Shown here in pieces: positions 21,114 to 33,336 of a stretch of 64,000 bases of DNA (position 1 is the first letter of the stretch; each line of letters opens with the position of its first letter). The notes below the pieces were generated by a model, which had not been told where the DNA came from, did no database searches, and saw only the letters and a list, made by a program, of their open reading frames with translations. Origin of the DNA: Craterostigma plantagineum (lineage: Eukaryota > Streptophyta > Magnoliopsida > Lamiales > Linderniaceae); contig JAPQWV010000005.1 of assembly GCA_027422505.1 (NCBI GenBank), forward strand, positions 9,739,501 through 9,803,500, given 5' to 3'. The translations under genes were made by a program, and so were the position numbers.

Positions 21114-21365
21114 TTTAGGGGGAGAATCTTTCATAAAATCAAGGAGGAGAAATTTTTTAAATGAAATAATCTTTGCCAAAACTATTCCATGTAGGGGGAG
21201 AAATTTAAAAAATGAATTAGTCTTCGTCAAAATTATTTCATTTAGGGGGAGAGTTTTCCTTGTAAAATTTCTCTGAGATTGCATATGTTGAATATTTAAG
21301 GGGAAGAGTTATGCAAGAAAATTTTCTCTTAATAGAGAGCATCTTTCGAATTAAGGGGGAGTGAA
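21114..21365 (+). repeat. Array of polypurine-tract-like motifs
   Basis: AGGGGGAGA occurs at 21117-21125, 21193-21201 and 21244-21252, with close variants near 21298 and 21353, each embedded in a related AT-rich unit. Several copia elements with long 3' regions are known to keep multiple PPT-like tracts after pol. A similar antisense array occurs in copia E at 39380-39530. Confidence 0.6.
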
Positions 21366-22090
21366 ATTTTAGAAAAATAATGGAAGATTGTAAAAGAAAA
21401 ATTTTCGAACTTTTCTTATTACAAGATGGGCCTTTTAGATAAATTTCGATATATTCTCACTGTTACAAAATGAGATTTATCGAAACCAGTATATTGTTTA
21501 CCCATTTCGGAATTCTCGTTATTCGAAACACCTTTCTAGTTCAAAAAACCCACATTTTCAAAACTCTCATTAAGAAAAGCCCTACCTTATTCACAATAAC
21601 ACCCTCAGATTTTTGCAACATCGGTAAATCTCTTCCTTTTCATCATTTTTGTCGATTGCGTGTGTTTTTCGGTGTTTAATCGAGCTAAAACATTGCTATT
21701 TGCCTTTTAATCAAGTTATGTGCCTTTGATTTGAACAAATCTTCGGTTGATTTCACCAATTTGAGATTTTCGCAACCTAGGTTTGGATTTCTCTGTTATT
21801 TCGAAGAGGTCTCTTTGATTTTTGAATAAGAATTTTGGAAGTCTGATTTTCGAAAATTGGGTTTCGAAATTCCTACTTCGAGATTCCATTCCAAGCTTCG
21901 AAAAAGTCTTCTTTGATTTCGAATTTACCTCATTTTGATTTCGAAAAGGAACTTTGAAATTCTGATCTTCGAAACACAGGTTTCGAAAATTGGGTTTCAA
22001 AATTCTAATTCAAAAAATTCTCGTAATACACCGATTTCAGAAATTAATTCCTTTCGCAAATCTTAATTTTTCGAAAATCTTAGTTTTCCG

Positions 22091-22652
22091 AAAATCGTTT
22101 AGGGCGACAGCTAAACAACGATTAGGCCGTTCGTAGATTATACGACTCAAGTATAGGGCGATAGCAAATACTCGATCCTCGCCGTTAGTAATTGTCGAAT
22201 CTCATATCCCCGCGAGCGTCTAGGGCGATAGCAAATTAGTGAGTGGGTAGGAAATTACTGCGATCTAGTCAAGAATCTTGTAGGAGCAATATTTTAGTGT
22301 CTTAGACGATAGTACCTAGCGGTATTCGAATCCCGAGCACATTATTCTTATCTGAAAACACTCTTATCAGTTTTAGTCGTGTTCTCTTACTCTCTCATTG
22401 CTTTAGGATTGGTTTGTTAGGTTAGTTCGCAGTATAAACAATTTGCGCACGTTATTTAGGCAATATATCGAGTTGATAGGTTATTACTAGTAATCAAGTT
22501 TATTCCTCGCGTTCGATACTCGTTTACTCACCTTACTACACTACAAACGATAGGTCCACTGCCTATCGCACGTCGGTGATACTAACTACGTATTCGTTTT
22601 ATTTATCACTTGTTGCACTTGCACTTTACATTGGTACACCACGTGTCGATCA
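22091..22652 (+). repeat. Truncated 5' LTR of the Athila-type element
   Basis: Last 562 bp of the LTR, ending GTCGATCA, nearly the same as 28425-28986. The left edge abuts the TTCGAA-rich spacer of copia C, so the 5' two-thirds were lost at that junction. Confidence 0.9.
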
Positions 22653-22658
22653 AGTTTT

Positions 22659-22675
22659 TGGCGCCGTTGCCGGGT
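22659..22675 (+). other. Primer-binding site of Athila type
   Basis: GGCGCCGTTGCCGGG follows the LTR end after a short T-rich spacer. This PBS is characteristic of the Athila/Tat lineages, unlike the iMet sites elsewhere in the window. Confidence 0.85.
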
Positions 22676-22872
22676 AATAGATTGATATTAGGAACACCGT
22701 AGTTCGGTACTTTAGCCACTTTATTTGACGTTTTCTTAGTTTTTCATTAATTGCGTTATTTGTGTTATTTGTTTTCCTACATCGTTATTAGTCTCGTTAT
22801 TTCTTCGACGTGCTTACTTGTTTCTTCGCTAATTTTTAATTTCATTTGTTGAAGGTACGATTCAACAGTGAA

Positions 22873-24490
22873 TGACCCGAACCCATCCATCGGGTCCCAT
22901 TGTTGACGCAGAACTAGATTTCGAGCGTAAGTTGCGAAGGCGACGCAGGTACGGCACCGAATGAGAGACCACCAGCTCTCAGGAACCGTTAGTTAACTAC
23001 TCAGAGGACAGCTCTCAGGAATCAACCCAAAACTCTCGTGGAGAGGCATCCGTAGATAGCCCAGACACAGAAGTAAGAATGGCGGACCATAGAGTGCCTG
23101 TCCATAAGGTTCCAGAGGAGGAGCAATCGTTACAAGATCTGCTCAAGAAGGCCGCACTAGGCGATAGAGAATCGGCGACCGTTATCCCGCCGATCGAGAA
23201 CAACAACTTCGAACTGAAGCATTCTTGGCTTCAGATGTTCTTTCAGATGGCTCGGTTTGAGGGAAATCCAGACAACGATCCCTACTCACACCTGAAGGCC
23301 TTTTCCGACGGTGACCGACACCATTAAGATCAATGGGGTCACGGGCGATGCGATTAAATTGATGCTATTCCCATTTTCCCTGAAATACAGAGCAAAGGAT
23401 TGGCTTTAGATGTTGCCACCCCGATCGATCACTACGTGGGAGGAGTGCGAGCCGCCTTCATCGGCCACTACTTTCCGTTGTCGAAAGTGCTAAGACTGAA
23501 AACAGAGATATCGCTCTTTCCCCAGAAGGACTCAGAAAATCTCTACGAGGTGTGGGAGCGATACAAGGCGCTACTGAAGAAGTGCCCGAGGCAGCCCAGA
23601 TCAACCGATTCCACGAGGGGCTCAATGATCAGACTGTTCATATGTTAGACGGAGCCGCAGGAGGAGGGCTCGTGAAGCTCAATGCGACCGATGCTTGGAG
23701 CCTGATCGAGGACTATTCAAGGAACAGCTTCATGAGGGGCAATACGAGGATGAAGACGCCAGACGTATTCGGAGTCAGCGAGGAGACGGCCACGAATGCT
23801 AAATTCGAGGCGCTCTAGCAACAAATTACGACGACGAACTCTCAGTTGCAGACAGTGATTGGCGCATTACTTCCAAAATTCGGCAGGCACAACCCGTGAA
23901 TGCCGTGAGGACCACCGCACCGACGCAGCATACGTCGTACATACCACTATGTGGGATCTTTGGTGCAGCCCACGAGACCTCAGAGTGCCAACTTGGGCAG
24001 CCGCTGGAGCACTTACATGGGCAACTAACAGTGGCAGCAAGGTTTCCAACCTAGAGTGCACCCAAATCTGGCGTACAGGAATCTAAACCACCAGCAAGGA
24101 CCACCAGGATTTCAGCCTAGACCGTTCGGATTCCAAAGCGGGGCACCACAACAGTATCAGAATGTGCCCGCGGGGTCAGGATCTGACGATATGAAGGAGT
24201 GAAGGATCTGATAAAGACGCTCCTCAAAAATTTCAGCCAAACCACCGTGGCCCGTGAGAATCAAATGACGAAGAAGGAGGAGTATATGGAAGCGAACGAC
24301 ATACGTGCTCAAAACAGAGATGCATCGATTAAGACGTTGGACCAGCAAGTGGGCCAATTAGCAAAGCAACTGGCGGGGCGAAATCAAGGATCACTCTCGA
24401 GCTACACCGAGACAAACCCTAAGGAATACTGCAACGCGGTAACCTTGAGGAGCGGGAGAGGATTGCAAGAGGTTCCCGCCAAGCAAAATT
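22873..24490 (+). pseudogene. Athila-type gag, decayed
   Basis: Starts at the ATG at 22873 and passes through several frames. PPIENNNFELKHSWLQMFFQM with EGNPDNDPYSHLKAF (23190-23310) is the conserved Athila Gag core. YEVWERYKALLKKCP (about 23540-23590) and an INRFHEGLND stretch follow. Near 24290-24470 are SIKTLDQQVGQLAKQLAGR and TNPKEYCNAVTLRSGR, the usual Gag C-terminal block. At least four frameshifts or stops break it. Confidence 0.75.
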
Positions 24491-24531
24491 GAAAAGAGAA
24501 AGTCGATTTCGAGGGCTACAACGAGCCAGAA

Positions 24532-25671
24532 GTGGAGGACAGCAAGGGCGATGGAGTCGAGAAGGTCAAGGATGACAAGGGGAAGGCGCGACCATTCGTG
24601 AAGTCGTACCAGCCGAAGATTCCGTACCCAGCTCCGTTGAGGGAAGCCGAACCTGAAAAAGAGAAGGTCGAACCTAAAAAGGAGGAAACCGCGCCTGAAA
24701 AAGAAAAGACGCAGGAGAATGCGCGACCACAAGTGAGGCCGTACCAGCCGAAGGTTCCCTACCCAGCACGTTTAAAGAAGGACAAAGACGAGGTGCTATT
24801 TAGCAAATTTATAGGTATGTGCAAAGAATTACATATTAACTTACCGTTTGTTGAAGCTATTACGCAGATGCCCAGTTTCGCGGAGTTCCTGAAGGACTTG
24901 CTGACAAATCGACAGAAGCTCGAACACGTCTCCACTATATACCTACCAGGAGAGTGCTCGGCGATACTCCAGAGCAAGATACCGAAAAAGCTCAAGGACC
25001 CAGGGAGTTTTACTATTCCTTGTCATATAGGTGACTTAGTAGTTGAACATGCTTTAGCTGATCTATGCACTAGTATAAATTTGATGCCGTACTCCATGTT
25101 TAAGCGCTTAGGATTAGGTGAACCACGACCCATTAGGACGAGTATTGAATTGGTCAATAGATCGTTAAAATACCCCCTAGGTGTTATCGAGGATGTTCTA
25201 GTTAAGGCCGATAAGTTCGTTATCCTTGCTGATTTTGTGATCCTAGAGATGGACGAGGATGAAAATGTTCCTTTAATTCTAGGTAGGCCATTCTTAGCTA
25301 CAGGTGAGACTCTGACAGATGTTAGGAATGGAACATTGACTTTGAATGTAGACGGCGAGAAAGTTACGTTTAATATGACTGACTCGATGAAAAAGAGTAG
25401 CGAGGATGATAATAAGTGTCATTACTTGGATGCTATTGAGCACGGTTTCTCGTCTTCTATGCAAGGTTTATCAAAGGTTTTGAGCAAGGAGGAAGTCGAC
25501 GAGTCCACGATAACCATCGACAAAAGCAGCGAAGAAGTTAAGGACAAGAGCCCAGTCGAGAAGCGACCGCCACTAGAGTTGAAACTGCTGCCTGGCGGAA
25601 AGCGACAACTCCAAGGTTTGGATGAACAAAAGAAATGGAAAAGAAGGTTAAAAATAACGGGACTCCCCTGA
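24532..25671 (+). CDS. Athila-type protease region (gag-pol linker and aspartic protease-like domain)
   Basis: An open frame of 379 codons. The first 90 or so residues are a Lys/Glu/Pro linker with a duplicated motif (RPFVKSYQPKIPYPAPL, then RPQVRPYQPKVPYPARL). Residues about 160-290 match the Athila/Tat protease: GDLVVEHALADLC, SINLMPYSMFKRLGLGE, LVNRSLKYPLGVIEDVLV and VPLILGRPFLAT. The usual catalytic D-L-G is replaced by D-L-C, so activity is doubtful. The frame ends where pol would normally begin, and RT and integrase are absent downstream. The retained openness of this one frame is notable beside the broken gag. Confidence 0.7.
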   Translation: MEDSKGDGVEKVKDDKGKARPFVKSYQPKIPYPAPLREAEPEKEKVEPKKEETAPEKEKTQENARPQVRPYQPKVPYPARLKKDKDEVLFSKFIGMCKELHINLPFVEAITQMPSFAEFLKDLLTNRQKLEHVSTIYLPGECSAILQSKIPKKLKDPGSFTIPCHIGDLVVEHALADLCTSINLMPYSMFKRLGLGEPRPIRTSIELVNRSLKYPLGVIEDVLVKADKFVILADFVILEMDEDENVPLILGRPFLATGETLTDVRNGTLTLNVDGEKVTFNMTDSMKKSSEDDNKCHYLDAIEHGFSSSMQGLSKVLSKEEVDESTITIDKSSEEVKDKSPVEKRPPLELKLLPGGKRQLQGLDEQKKWKRRLKITGLP

Positions 25672-27311
25672 CGAATAAGTGACGTGGTCGTAACTGAACG
25701 CGTGAAGGTCGTGGATCGTGACTCGTGATATTTATCCTGTCATAACTAAAAGGAAAATTAAACGTAAAAGGATAAAGACATGGATGATAATAATAATAGA
25801 TATATTTATATGCATCATAGTCTAAAAGAAAGTACTAGATAGATAAAACTTAGGTTGCCTCCCAAAAAGCGCTTCCTTTACTGTCTTTAGCCGGATGTAC
25901 CTTCGTTCGCTTGAAGTCTAGATACAGTACCTTCTTTTTGCTTAAGTCTCCCTCGCCTACGTGAAATATTTTTTTCTATGATGTGTCCCTCGTTGGAAAG
26001 GCATGAATTCTCTGAAGTCAAGCATGATTAGATGCGTCTATCTCAAGTCAGTTTGCATTTTCTGAAATTTCGTGAGCGATTAGGACATGCATGAGTGATT
26101 GAATCGTGTCTGCTTGGATAGACATAGCGCTACTTTGAGAGCTCAGTACACATAACCTATTTCTGTTGCGAGAGTTTGAGCTTGACGAGCTTATGCTCAA
26201 TTTTTTTCTTGATTATGTGACGTGTCTAGTCTATATCTCTCTAGAACTTGCCTGTTTGATATGCGTTGAAACTGTTTGGGTTGCGTTCGTGTGGAAATGA
26301 GGAGGGCATTAGGAAATAAGTCCAGAGCCTAATTTCCCAACCCACGACTGATCCCCATGGTTAGCCACTTTGAGCCGAACCTATTCGTTTCTCCCCTCGT
26401 AAATTATAAAAGCCGCTAGCCCGAATAAGCCTCCAAAGATCAACTGAACCTGAGTTGATTAAAATAGAGCAGAAGTCGAACTTGAGGGTTACTGCTTTAA
26501 TGTCTGATTTAATGTTACTTCTCTGTTATTCGGTGAAATGACTCGATCCTACTTGACCGTTTTACGAAATGACCCAATCCCTTGCATAAGCCTGCCAATA
26601 AACCTTTTGTAAGATATAGGTTTTGGTAATAAGTATCCCTAGGTACACGGCATTCGCTGTGACGATGTATTTTTTGCGACAAAAAGCCAAACCTTGATGT
26701 TTAGGGAGTAAGGGCAGTGCACAAAATCAGATAAGGTGAAAGGGCAGAAAATGAAAGGAAACTGAGTTGAGAGGGTCAGGCAGAAAAGTCTAGGATTTCA
26801 GAGCGAGAATGTTGAGTCTTATATGTTGGGGCATGTGACTGTCGGTTTGATCATGCTATATTCTTTGAGTTTTTGCTTATGTGTCTTAGCTTTAGGATTA
26901 CGTTTGTCAGTGTCTATGCTTGTCCTCTCATTATTATTTGACCCCGTTTCGACCCAAAAGACCATCAGATTTACGCTTCCACTTTAAGTAGAAGATATGC
27001 GATTAACTTGCAAGCCTATGGTAGGGGTTGGACTAGCGAACTATTAACCGATTCACTAATATATTAGCCTATACACTGGGCGATTTGAGTGGATCATTGT
27101 GAGGTGTGGGTCTTGATTTGTAGTGCTAAGGAAATTCAGGTTGATAGGTGCCAATCATTAGTGTACTGTCTATGATTGTTTGCTTGATTACATTTCGTGC
27201 TTTCTAACTATGATGATAAGTTACGAACAATTATGCCGTCATCTTGATTTGATGCCTTTTCCGATTTCTAATTTACTTGAGGACAAGCAAATGCATAAGT
27301 GTGGTGAGGTT
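25672..27311 (+). other. Post-protease non-coding region of the Athila-type element
   Basis: About 1.6 kb with no recognisable pol. It ends with TTGAGGACAAGCAA (about 27280-27293) and a purine-rich GTGTGGTGAGGT directly before the 3' LTR, the usual Athila PPT arrangement. A stretch near 25855-25880 (GGTTGCCTCCCAAAAAGCGC) is a phrase I associate with Athila-type 3' regions. Confidence 0.6.
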
Positions 27312-28986
27312 TGATAAACGCATATCAACACATTTATTGCAGCATTTATTTGGGTTATAATAGAGTTTTAGTAATCATTTTATGGATTTATCCGCTCTAT
27401 TTACACCTATTTTGATATTGAAGGACCTTAGGATGGCTATCTGACGAAAAAGAGCGAATACGAGGCAAAACAGAGCAAGTATGACGAAAACAGGAAGTGT
27501 ATTACACTAGGCCGTGACTATGAGCAGTGTTCACCTCCGTCCAGGCAAAGATGTTCACAGCCCTGAATGCAAGTGCACCAGGCCGTGAACCACGGCAAAG
27601 AGCAAGTCAAAGAGGTTGTCACGGCCGTGACACCTCGTGCACCAGGCTGTGATAGAAGTGCGAGAGCTGAACCAGAGAGAGTCACGGCCGTGAAGCCCGC
27701 CTGAAATGTAGCAACGGATTAGAAAATTCATCTCTCAATCTAGACCACCAATTTGGGAATCCCCTTGGTCATAGTCAAGATTGTTTGAGTATGCTTTCTA
27801 TGGTTAAAATTTCAGGTCCATCGGACATCGTTTACCCCTTGATCTGCGTGAAACAAGGAACTGCCGCAAACATGACGAAATCGTCACGGCCGTGAATGTG
27901 CTATTCTAGGCCGTGAAGCATGACAGTGAGCTCATTTTTGCCCCGACAGTGTCACGGCCGTGAAGGCCCATGTCCCCAGGCCGTGAAGGTGTCGAATTTC
28001 ACTATAAAAGCCCAATTTCAATTCAGAAGATGGGAACTCCTTTTAGAACTCAACTCTAATATATCAGAGACGAAAGAGAGCAGTCATGAACATAGAAACA
28101 CCCACAGAAGCACAAGAGACGGATTAACAACGCTTTTCACGCCGAATTGAACAAGGAAAGAGAATCTTCCCCCGAAACCATCCCAGATCAATCAGAAGGG
28201 AAGATTATGAGTCCTCGGCCCTTGTTCTCTATTTCTTTCATTGTTTTTCCGTTGATTATGAGTAAATGAACGCTAAATTTCCTCTGTATTTGGGAGTAGA
28301 TGAACGCTAGGTTGATTCGTGATTAAGATATTTATTCATCGTGACTCGTGTATCCTGACTATTTATATATCTATGAAAGTGTTTCTTCGCTTTAATATGT
28401 CTATGTGTTAAAGTGAATATGTGGAAAATCGTTTAGGGCGACAACTAAACAACGATTAGGCCGTTCGTAGATGATACGACTCGAGTATAGGGCGACAGCA
28501 AATACTCGATCCTCGGCGTTAGTAATTGTTGAAACTCATATCACCGCGAGCGTCTAGGGCGACAGCAAATTCGTGAGTGGGTAGAAAATTACTGCGATCT
28601 AGTTAAAAATCACGTAAGAGCGATATTTTAGTGTTTTAGACGATAGTACCTAGCGGGATTCGAATCCCGAACACATTATTCTTATCTGAAAACACTCTTA
28701 TCAGTATTAGTCGTGTTCTCTTACTCTCTCATTGCTTTAGGATTGGCTTGTTAGGTTTGTTCGCAGTATAAACAATTTGTGCACTTTATTTAGGCTAGAG
28801 ATCAAGTCGATAGGTTATTACTAGTAATCAAGTTTATTCCCCGTGTTTGATACTCGTTTACTCACCTTACTACACTACAAGCGATAGGTCCACTGCCTAT
28901 CGCACGTCGGTGATAGTAACTACGTATTCGTTTTATTTATCACTTGTCGCACTTGCACGTTACATTGGTACACCGCGTGTCGATCA
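27312..28986 (+). repeat. 3' LTR of the Athila-type element
   Basis: 1675 bp starting TGATAAACGCATATC and ending GTCGATCA. It contains a cluster of TCACGGCCGTGA palindromes (27619, 27682, 27884, 27952). The last 562 bp repeat the remnant 5' LTR. Confidence 0.9.
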
Positions 28987-29368
28987 GTGCCCGATGAGAG
29001 CAGAGACAAAAGCTTACACATGAAGAACTACCTTGTTGCCCATACCTTCCCCGACCGCCTCTCTAGCCACTAGCCGGGCCTCACCCATAGGAACGGGCAT
29101 CGATTTGTTCAATGTCCGCTTATAAGTCGCCGCATCTAGCCCAACGGCGCACGAGTCAACCCCACCTGTCCATTTATTTGTCTCCCAACAGAAGGATGTC
29201 AAAAAACACAGGGGGAACCAAGTCAACAATCACCGCCTCCTTATAAGGCGGCCGATGTTGATAAAGGTGGTCCACAACACCTGACCACCGCACCTTCTTT
29301 GCTCACAATAGGTGTCCCAACCTTTTCTCCCAAGTCTTTCATGGAGAATTCGGTCGAAAGCCACGCAT
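28987..29368. other. Junction DNA between Athila LTR and copia B
   Basis: No domain recognised in either strand. It may be decayed copia B sequence or the target of the Athila-type insertion. No clear duplication could be paired because the 5' LTR is truncated. Confidence 0.35.
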
Positions 29369-30220
29369 TCACCAGAGGATGTCTACGTTCTTCAAGAATC
29401 TGTGGCCCTTGACTACTTCCTCGAACCGAAGATTCCAGCTTCTGGAGGCTTGTTTAAGTCCATAAATGGACTTGTTCAGTTTGCAGACCTTATGAGCATC
29501 TCCTTGCGATGTAAAGACCTTGGGCTGCTCCATATATATTTTGTCCTTGAGGTATCTGTTTAGGAACGCAGTTTTCACATCCATCTGCCAAATCTCATAG
29601 TCATAGTGCGCAGCTACCGCAAGAAATGTTCGAATGGACTTTATCATAGCGACTGGCGAAAAGGTCTCCTCATAGTCAATGCTCTCTTTTTGATTGTACC
29701 CTTTCCCCACAAGCCTAGCTTTGTATGTGTCAACCAAACCGTCAAATCCAATCTTTCTCTTGTAGATCCATTTACACCCAATAGGCCTAAAGCCATCTGA
29801 AAGGTCCACTATAGTCCAAACTTGATTTTCATGCATAGAATCCATTTCGGCTTGCATAGCTATAAGCCATTTTTCTGAATCTTTATCCTTGATTGCCTGG
29901 TCATAGGTAGTGGGATTGTCTCCGACGTTCCCTTCCATCGCAGCAACCTCGTGCTCGATGTGGACCATTCTGTATCTCTCAGGCTGGCAAGATACTCTAC
30001 CCGACCTGCACAACTCAAGTTGCGTCTCGAACTGCTCTACAGTGTCATTCGAAAGTGGAGTCTGTGAAAGCGTTTCGAACGACTCTCCAAGAGTTACTTC
30101 GCGACCCGCTCCACCTTCTCGAATGAAGTATTCTTCGAGAAAGTGAGCCTGAAGTAATACTTCTCTGATCATCGTGGAAGTAAAACCGGTATCCCATGGA
30201 ATCCTTAAGATACCCAACAA
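29369..30220 (-). pseudogene. Copia B reverse transcriptase fragment
   Basis: Minus-strand frame of 283 codons. It has the RT entry block WLIAMQAEMDSMHENQVW, then FRPIGCKWIYKRKIG, TYKARLVGKGYNQKESIDYEETFSPV and [20 protein letters not shown], and YGLKQASRSWNLRFEE near the end. It stops before the catalytic YVDD box, so the 3' part of pol is missing. The preceding integrase is at 30205-30806. Confidence 0.8.
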
Positions 30221-30806
30221 AAACGTCCTTTCACAACATTCGATTCCAGTTTATTTGTCTTGAGCTTTTTCACGAATGTGGGGCTACCCCAAATTCTAAT
30301 GTGGTTCAAGCTCGGTTTTTGTCCTATCCATATCTGATACGGAATACGATCGATAGAGTTTGTAGAATACCTATTTAGAATGTATGCCGCTGTCAACAAC
30401 GCATAACACCACAACGATACGGGCAGGTCCGTATAGCTCAGCATGGATCGAACCTTATCCAACAGAGTCCAATTTCTGCGTTCGGATACCGTTCAACTGC
30501 GGTGTTCTGGGCGGTGTCATCTGTGAAATGATGCCGTTCTCTTTGAAGAACTCGTCAAACTCGAAACTTATGTACTCGCCACCTCGATCTGATCGAACGA
30601 CTTTAATGCTCTTTCCAGTCTTATTTTCCCGTAGCCTTGTACTCTTTGAACCATTCAAAAGAATCAGACTTGTGCTTCATGAGGTACACCTTGCCGAAGC
30701 GGGAGTGATCATCAGTGAAGATAACGAAATAATGGAAGTTACTGCGAGCCGCTAACCCGAACGGTTCGCAAACATTCGTGTGGATAAAAGCGAGATGTTC
30801 TGCTGC
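30205..30806 (-). pseudogene. Copia B integrase fragment
   Basis: Minus-strand codons cover the integrase core and C-terminal part: FGLAARSNFHYFVIFTDDHSR near 30770-30700, SIKVVRSDRGGEYISFEFDEF near 30610-30550, a GIISQMTPPRTPQLNG block, and LPVSLWCYALLTAAYILNR near 30420. The frame is broken. At 30806 the coding is interrupted by the solo LTR and resumes at 48112, with TSD GCTGC marking the insertion. Confidence 0.75.
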
Positions 30807-33336
30807 TGTAATACCCGTAAAATTTAATACGGATTATTTCAATAATATTCGAAATGTGCGAAATCATTTTCGAGACGAGCCCAAAATTTACAACTGGGCC
30901 CGAAAAATTTAAATGGACCAAAAAAAATATATATATATATTATTTATGGGCCAAATGAAGAAAATGGCCCTAAATAAAAGGTTGGGAGTTGGGTCCTGGG
31001 CCGAAAACAAAAAGTGAAAGCCCAAATAAAAAAAATAATAATAATAATAAAAATTATGGACGAAATAAAAAAAAAATCATAATGGCCAAAAATCTATTTA
31101 AAGGCCTAATAAATATAATAATACCTCCATGTGAGTTTGAGGACAAGATCTAAACCTAATGCCACCTTATAAATACATGGAGACAATCTAATCATCTAAT
31201 GCCTTAGTAAGTGAATCAAATACATCTAATACACCTAATGAGACAAGACCTAATACAACTAATACACCTAATATACCTCATAAGGACATAAATGAAATAA
31301 GCAAAAAAAAAAAAAGAAGAATAATGAGGAGGGGGAGAGGAGAACGTGAGGGAGAGGAAAGGAAAGAAGAAGAGAGAAAGGAAAGAAAAAAAAGAAAGAA
31401 AAAGAGAGAAAGAAGAGAAGGAGAAGAGGGAGAAGCTCGCGGACGAGGAGGAGCTCGGGATCGAAACTCTAGGGTCGGGATCACACGTAACAACCCGTTA
31501 CGTAGCTCGCTACGGATTAAGGTAGGTGAAGATCACCTACATACGTAAACACTATTAGGATTTGTGAATTTTACGTGTTTTGCAGCTTATTCATCGAATT
31601 CTTCGTGTTTATGTGATAATAATAATTTGCTTGCATGAATTTTTCGTTGGTTAGCTTAGGGAGCATGAGATTGTGAATTTTTAGAACAATGAATATTTGG
31701 AAATAGGGATAGAGGACTTTAGATTAAGAGGATAGAGCAAAACTTGGGGAGAATTAGGGTTTTCTAGGGTTTTCTTTATCCATTTCGGCCAAGAGGTACA
31801 AAAAAATTCATATCTCACAATCTAGACCTCAGATTAAAAATTCCTTTGGAAAGAATTAAGAATTGCAAGTCCTTTATATGTGGTTAAAATTCCAGGTCCA
31901 GTGGACATCGTTATCCTGTGATAATTGAGAAATACGAAAATGTCGCACAACAGCCGTATAAAATAGTTATTTTTAAAATTTTGGGACTTAATCGAAATCT
32001 TATAAAATCCAGGGAGTCTGTGTTGTAAAATTCCGAATAGGGGATATTTTAAAGAAATATAAAGCCTTTGGGACAGATTTAAAATTTGGAATAAATAATT
32101 GGGTTCTTTGTGTAATTTTCAAAAATTCGAGTACTAAATTGAAAAGTTTCAAAAATCTGGGGGCTCTAAATGTAAAATCCGAAACAGGGGCTATTTTATT
32201 GAATATACTAAAATTTCAGTTAAGGTTAAATTGAAAGTTTTCAGAAGTTTTGGGAACTTTATAAATATATTAAATTTCGGCTAGGATCAAATTAGAATTT
32301 GTCGAAAGTTTTGGGTACTAAATAAACATGTTAGATTTCGACTGGGGTAAAAATGAAAATTTCAGAAGCTTTGGGGTTCTAAACAAATGGGTTAAAGCTT
32401 AGTAGGGGTTAAAAATTCAATTTTCAGAATTTTCGGAGGATTAAATAAATACTTAAAACTCGGCTAAGGACTTAATTGCAATTTTAGAAGTTTTGAGATA
32501 CTTGCTAAATATTATTGAATCGACTAGGGACCTTTTTGTAAATTATCAGAACCTTCGGAAAAATTTAAATAAATATTAAAGTCAATTGGGGCCTTTGCGC
32601 AATTCTTCTGAAATTCCGAAGGATTAAATAAATATTAAATATTTCGGTCGGGGTTAATTATAAAATTTCAGAAAAATTTCCAAGTAGTAGATAAATTTTA
32701 AGTATCTCAGCTAGGGTTAAATGGAGAATTTTCAAAAGTCTTGGGGCTAAATAATTATTAAAAATATTCGCTGGGTTTAATTGTAAATTTTCAATGGTTT
32801 CGGAGCAAAAATTGTAATTTCCAAAAATTTGATAAAGAGCTGAAAATAATTTTTAAATTTTGGGAAAAGTTTGATAATTTCTAAAATATTTTTGGAATTT
32901 AACCTAAAGCTGGCGTTGGGGTGAAATCATAGTCGTAAGGTAGAAAGAATTAAACTTAAAACTTTTAGTATAAGATCGAGAGGGAGTTCGGTGGTTACGG
33001 TTTCGGGCCGATTAAAAATCGGAATGCGGGCTTTGGGCCCGAATTATTTGTTGAGTGTTGATTCTTGGAATCGGGCCGAGCTGATACCTCGGGCCGATAT
33101 GTAATATAGAAATGTGGAAAGGATATGTTATATGTTGCATTTTTGTTTGCATGGCAATTGCATACACGTGTTACGAGGGGAGTGCGGAGTCATGAGAGTA
33201 TTGAACGGAGAAGTGAGTGAGATGGTTTATGAATGAGAAATGGTAGATGAGTTGTATGAGTGAGGTTAGAACTAAGGCGCACTTTATATGGAGGGAGTGG
33301 GGCCTCCCGAGCTACTGACCACTTGTGGGGAGTGGG
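30807..33336 (+). repeat. Solo gypsy LTR, left part
   Basis: Starts TGTAATACCCGTAAAATTT directly after GCTGC (30802-30806). Its other end (GGTAGTTACA at 48106) is followed by GCTGC (48107-48111), so this is a single LTR with a target-site duplication and no interior: a solo LTR left by recombination. Total length without the inserted copia E is about 3.0 kb. It contains a GA-rich run (31310-31440), many CAGAAGTTTTGGG-like phrases at 31990-32900 and a block shared with the LTRs at 5519 and 8710 (CTACTGGGCAA-AGCTC, then CTTTTGAGGGCGG). Confidence 0.85.

Larger units (their letters stand above)
17355..22090 (+). mobile_element. Copia C remnant
   Basis: Plus-strand element with a 324-bp LTR, a PBS, a CpG-motif leader, a decayed gag (about 18600-20400), an array of polypurine-like tracts (21117-21360) and a second TTCGAA-rich spacer. 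All pol domains are missing. It is cut at 22090 by the truncated 5' LTR of the Athila-type element. The architecture (leader, then post-pol polypurine array, then spacer) matches copia E. Confidence 0.55.
22091..28986 (+). mobile_element. Athila-type Ty3/gypsy element, internally deleted
   Basis: The PBS TGGCGCCGTTGCCGGG (near 22659-22675) and the LTR start TGATAAACGCATATC are typical of the Athila/Tat branch. The 5' LTR is reduced to its last 562 bp (22091-22652), matching 28425-28986. A decayed gag and an aspartic-protease-like frame remain, and RT, RNase H and integrase are missing. The 3' LTR (27312-28986) is complete. Confidence 0.85.

Noticed and set aside
27920..28150. 76-codon frame in the Athila-type LTR
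   Set aside because: It is inside an LTR and built around the GGCCGTGA repeats, with no similarity to known proteins.
31310..31550. Frame encoding almost only Arg, Glu and Lys
   Set aside because: Translation of a GA-rich simple-sequence run inside the solo LTR.
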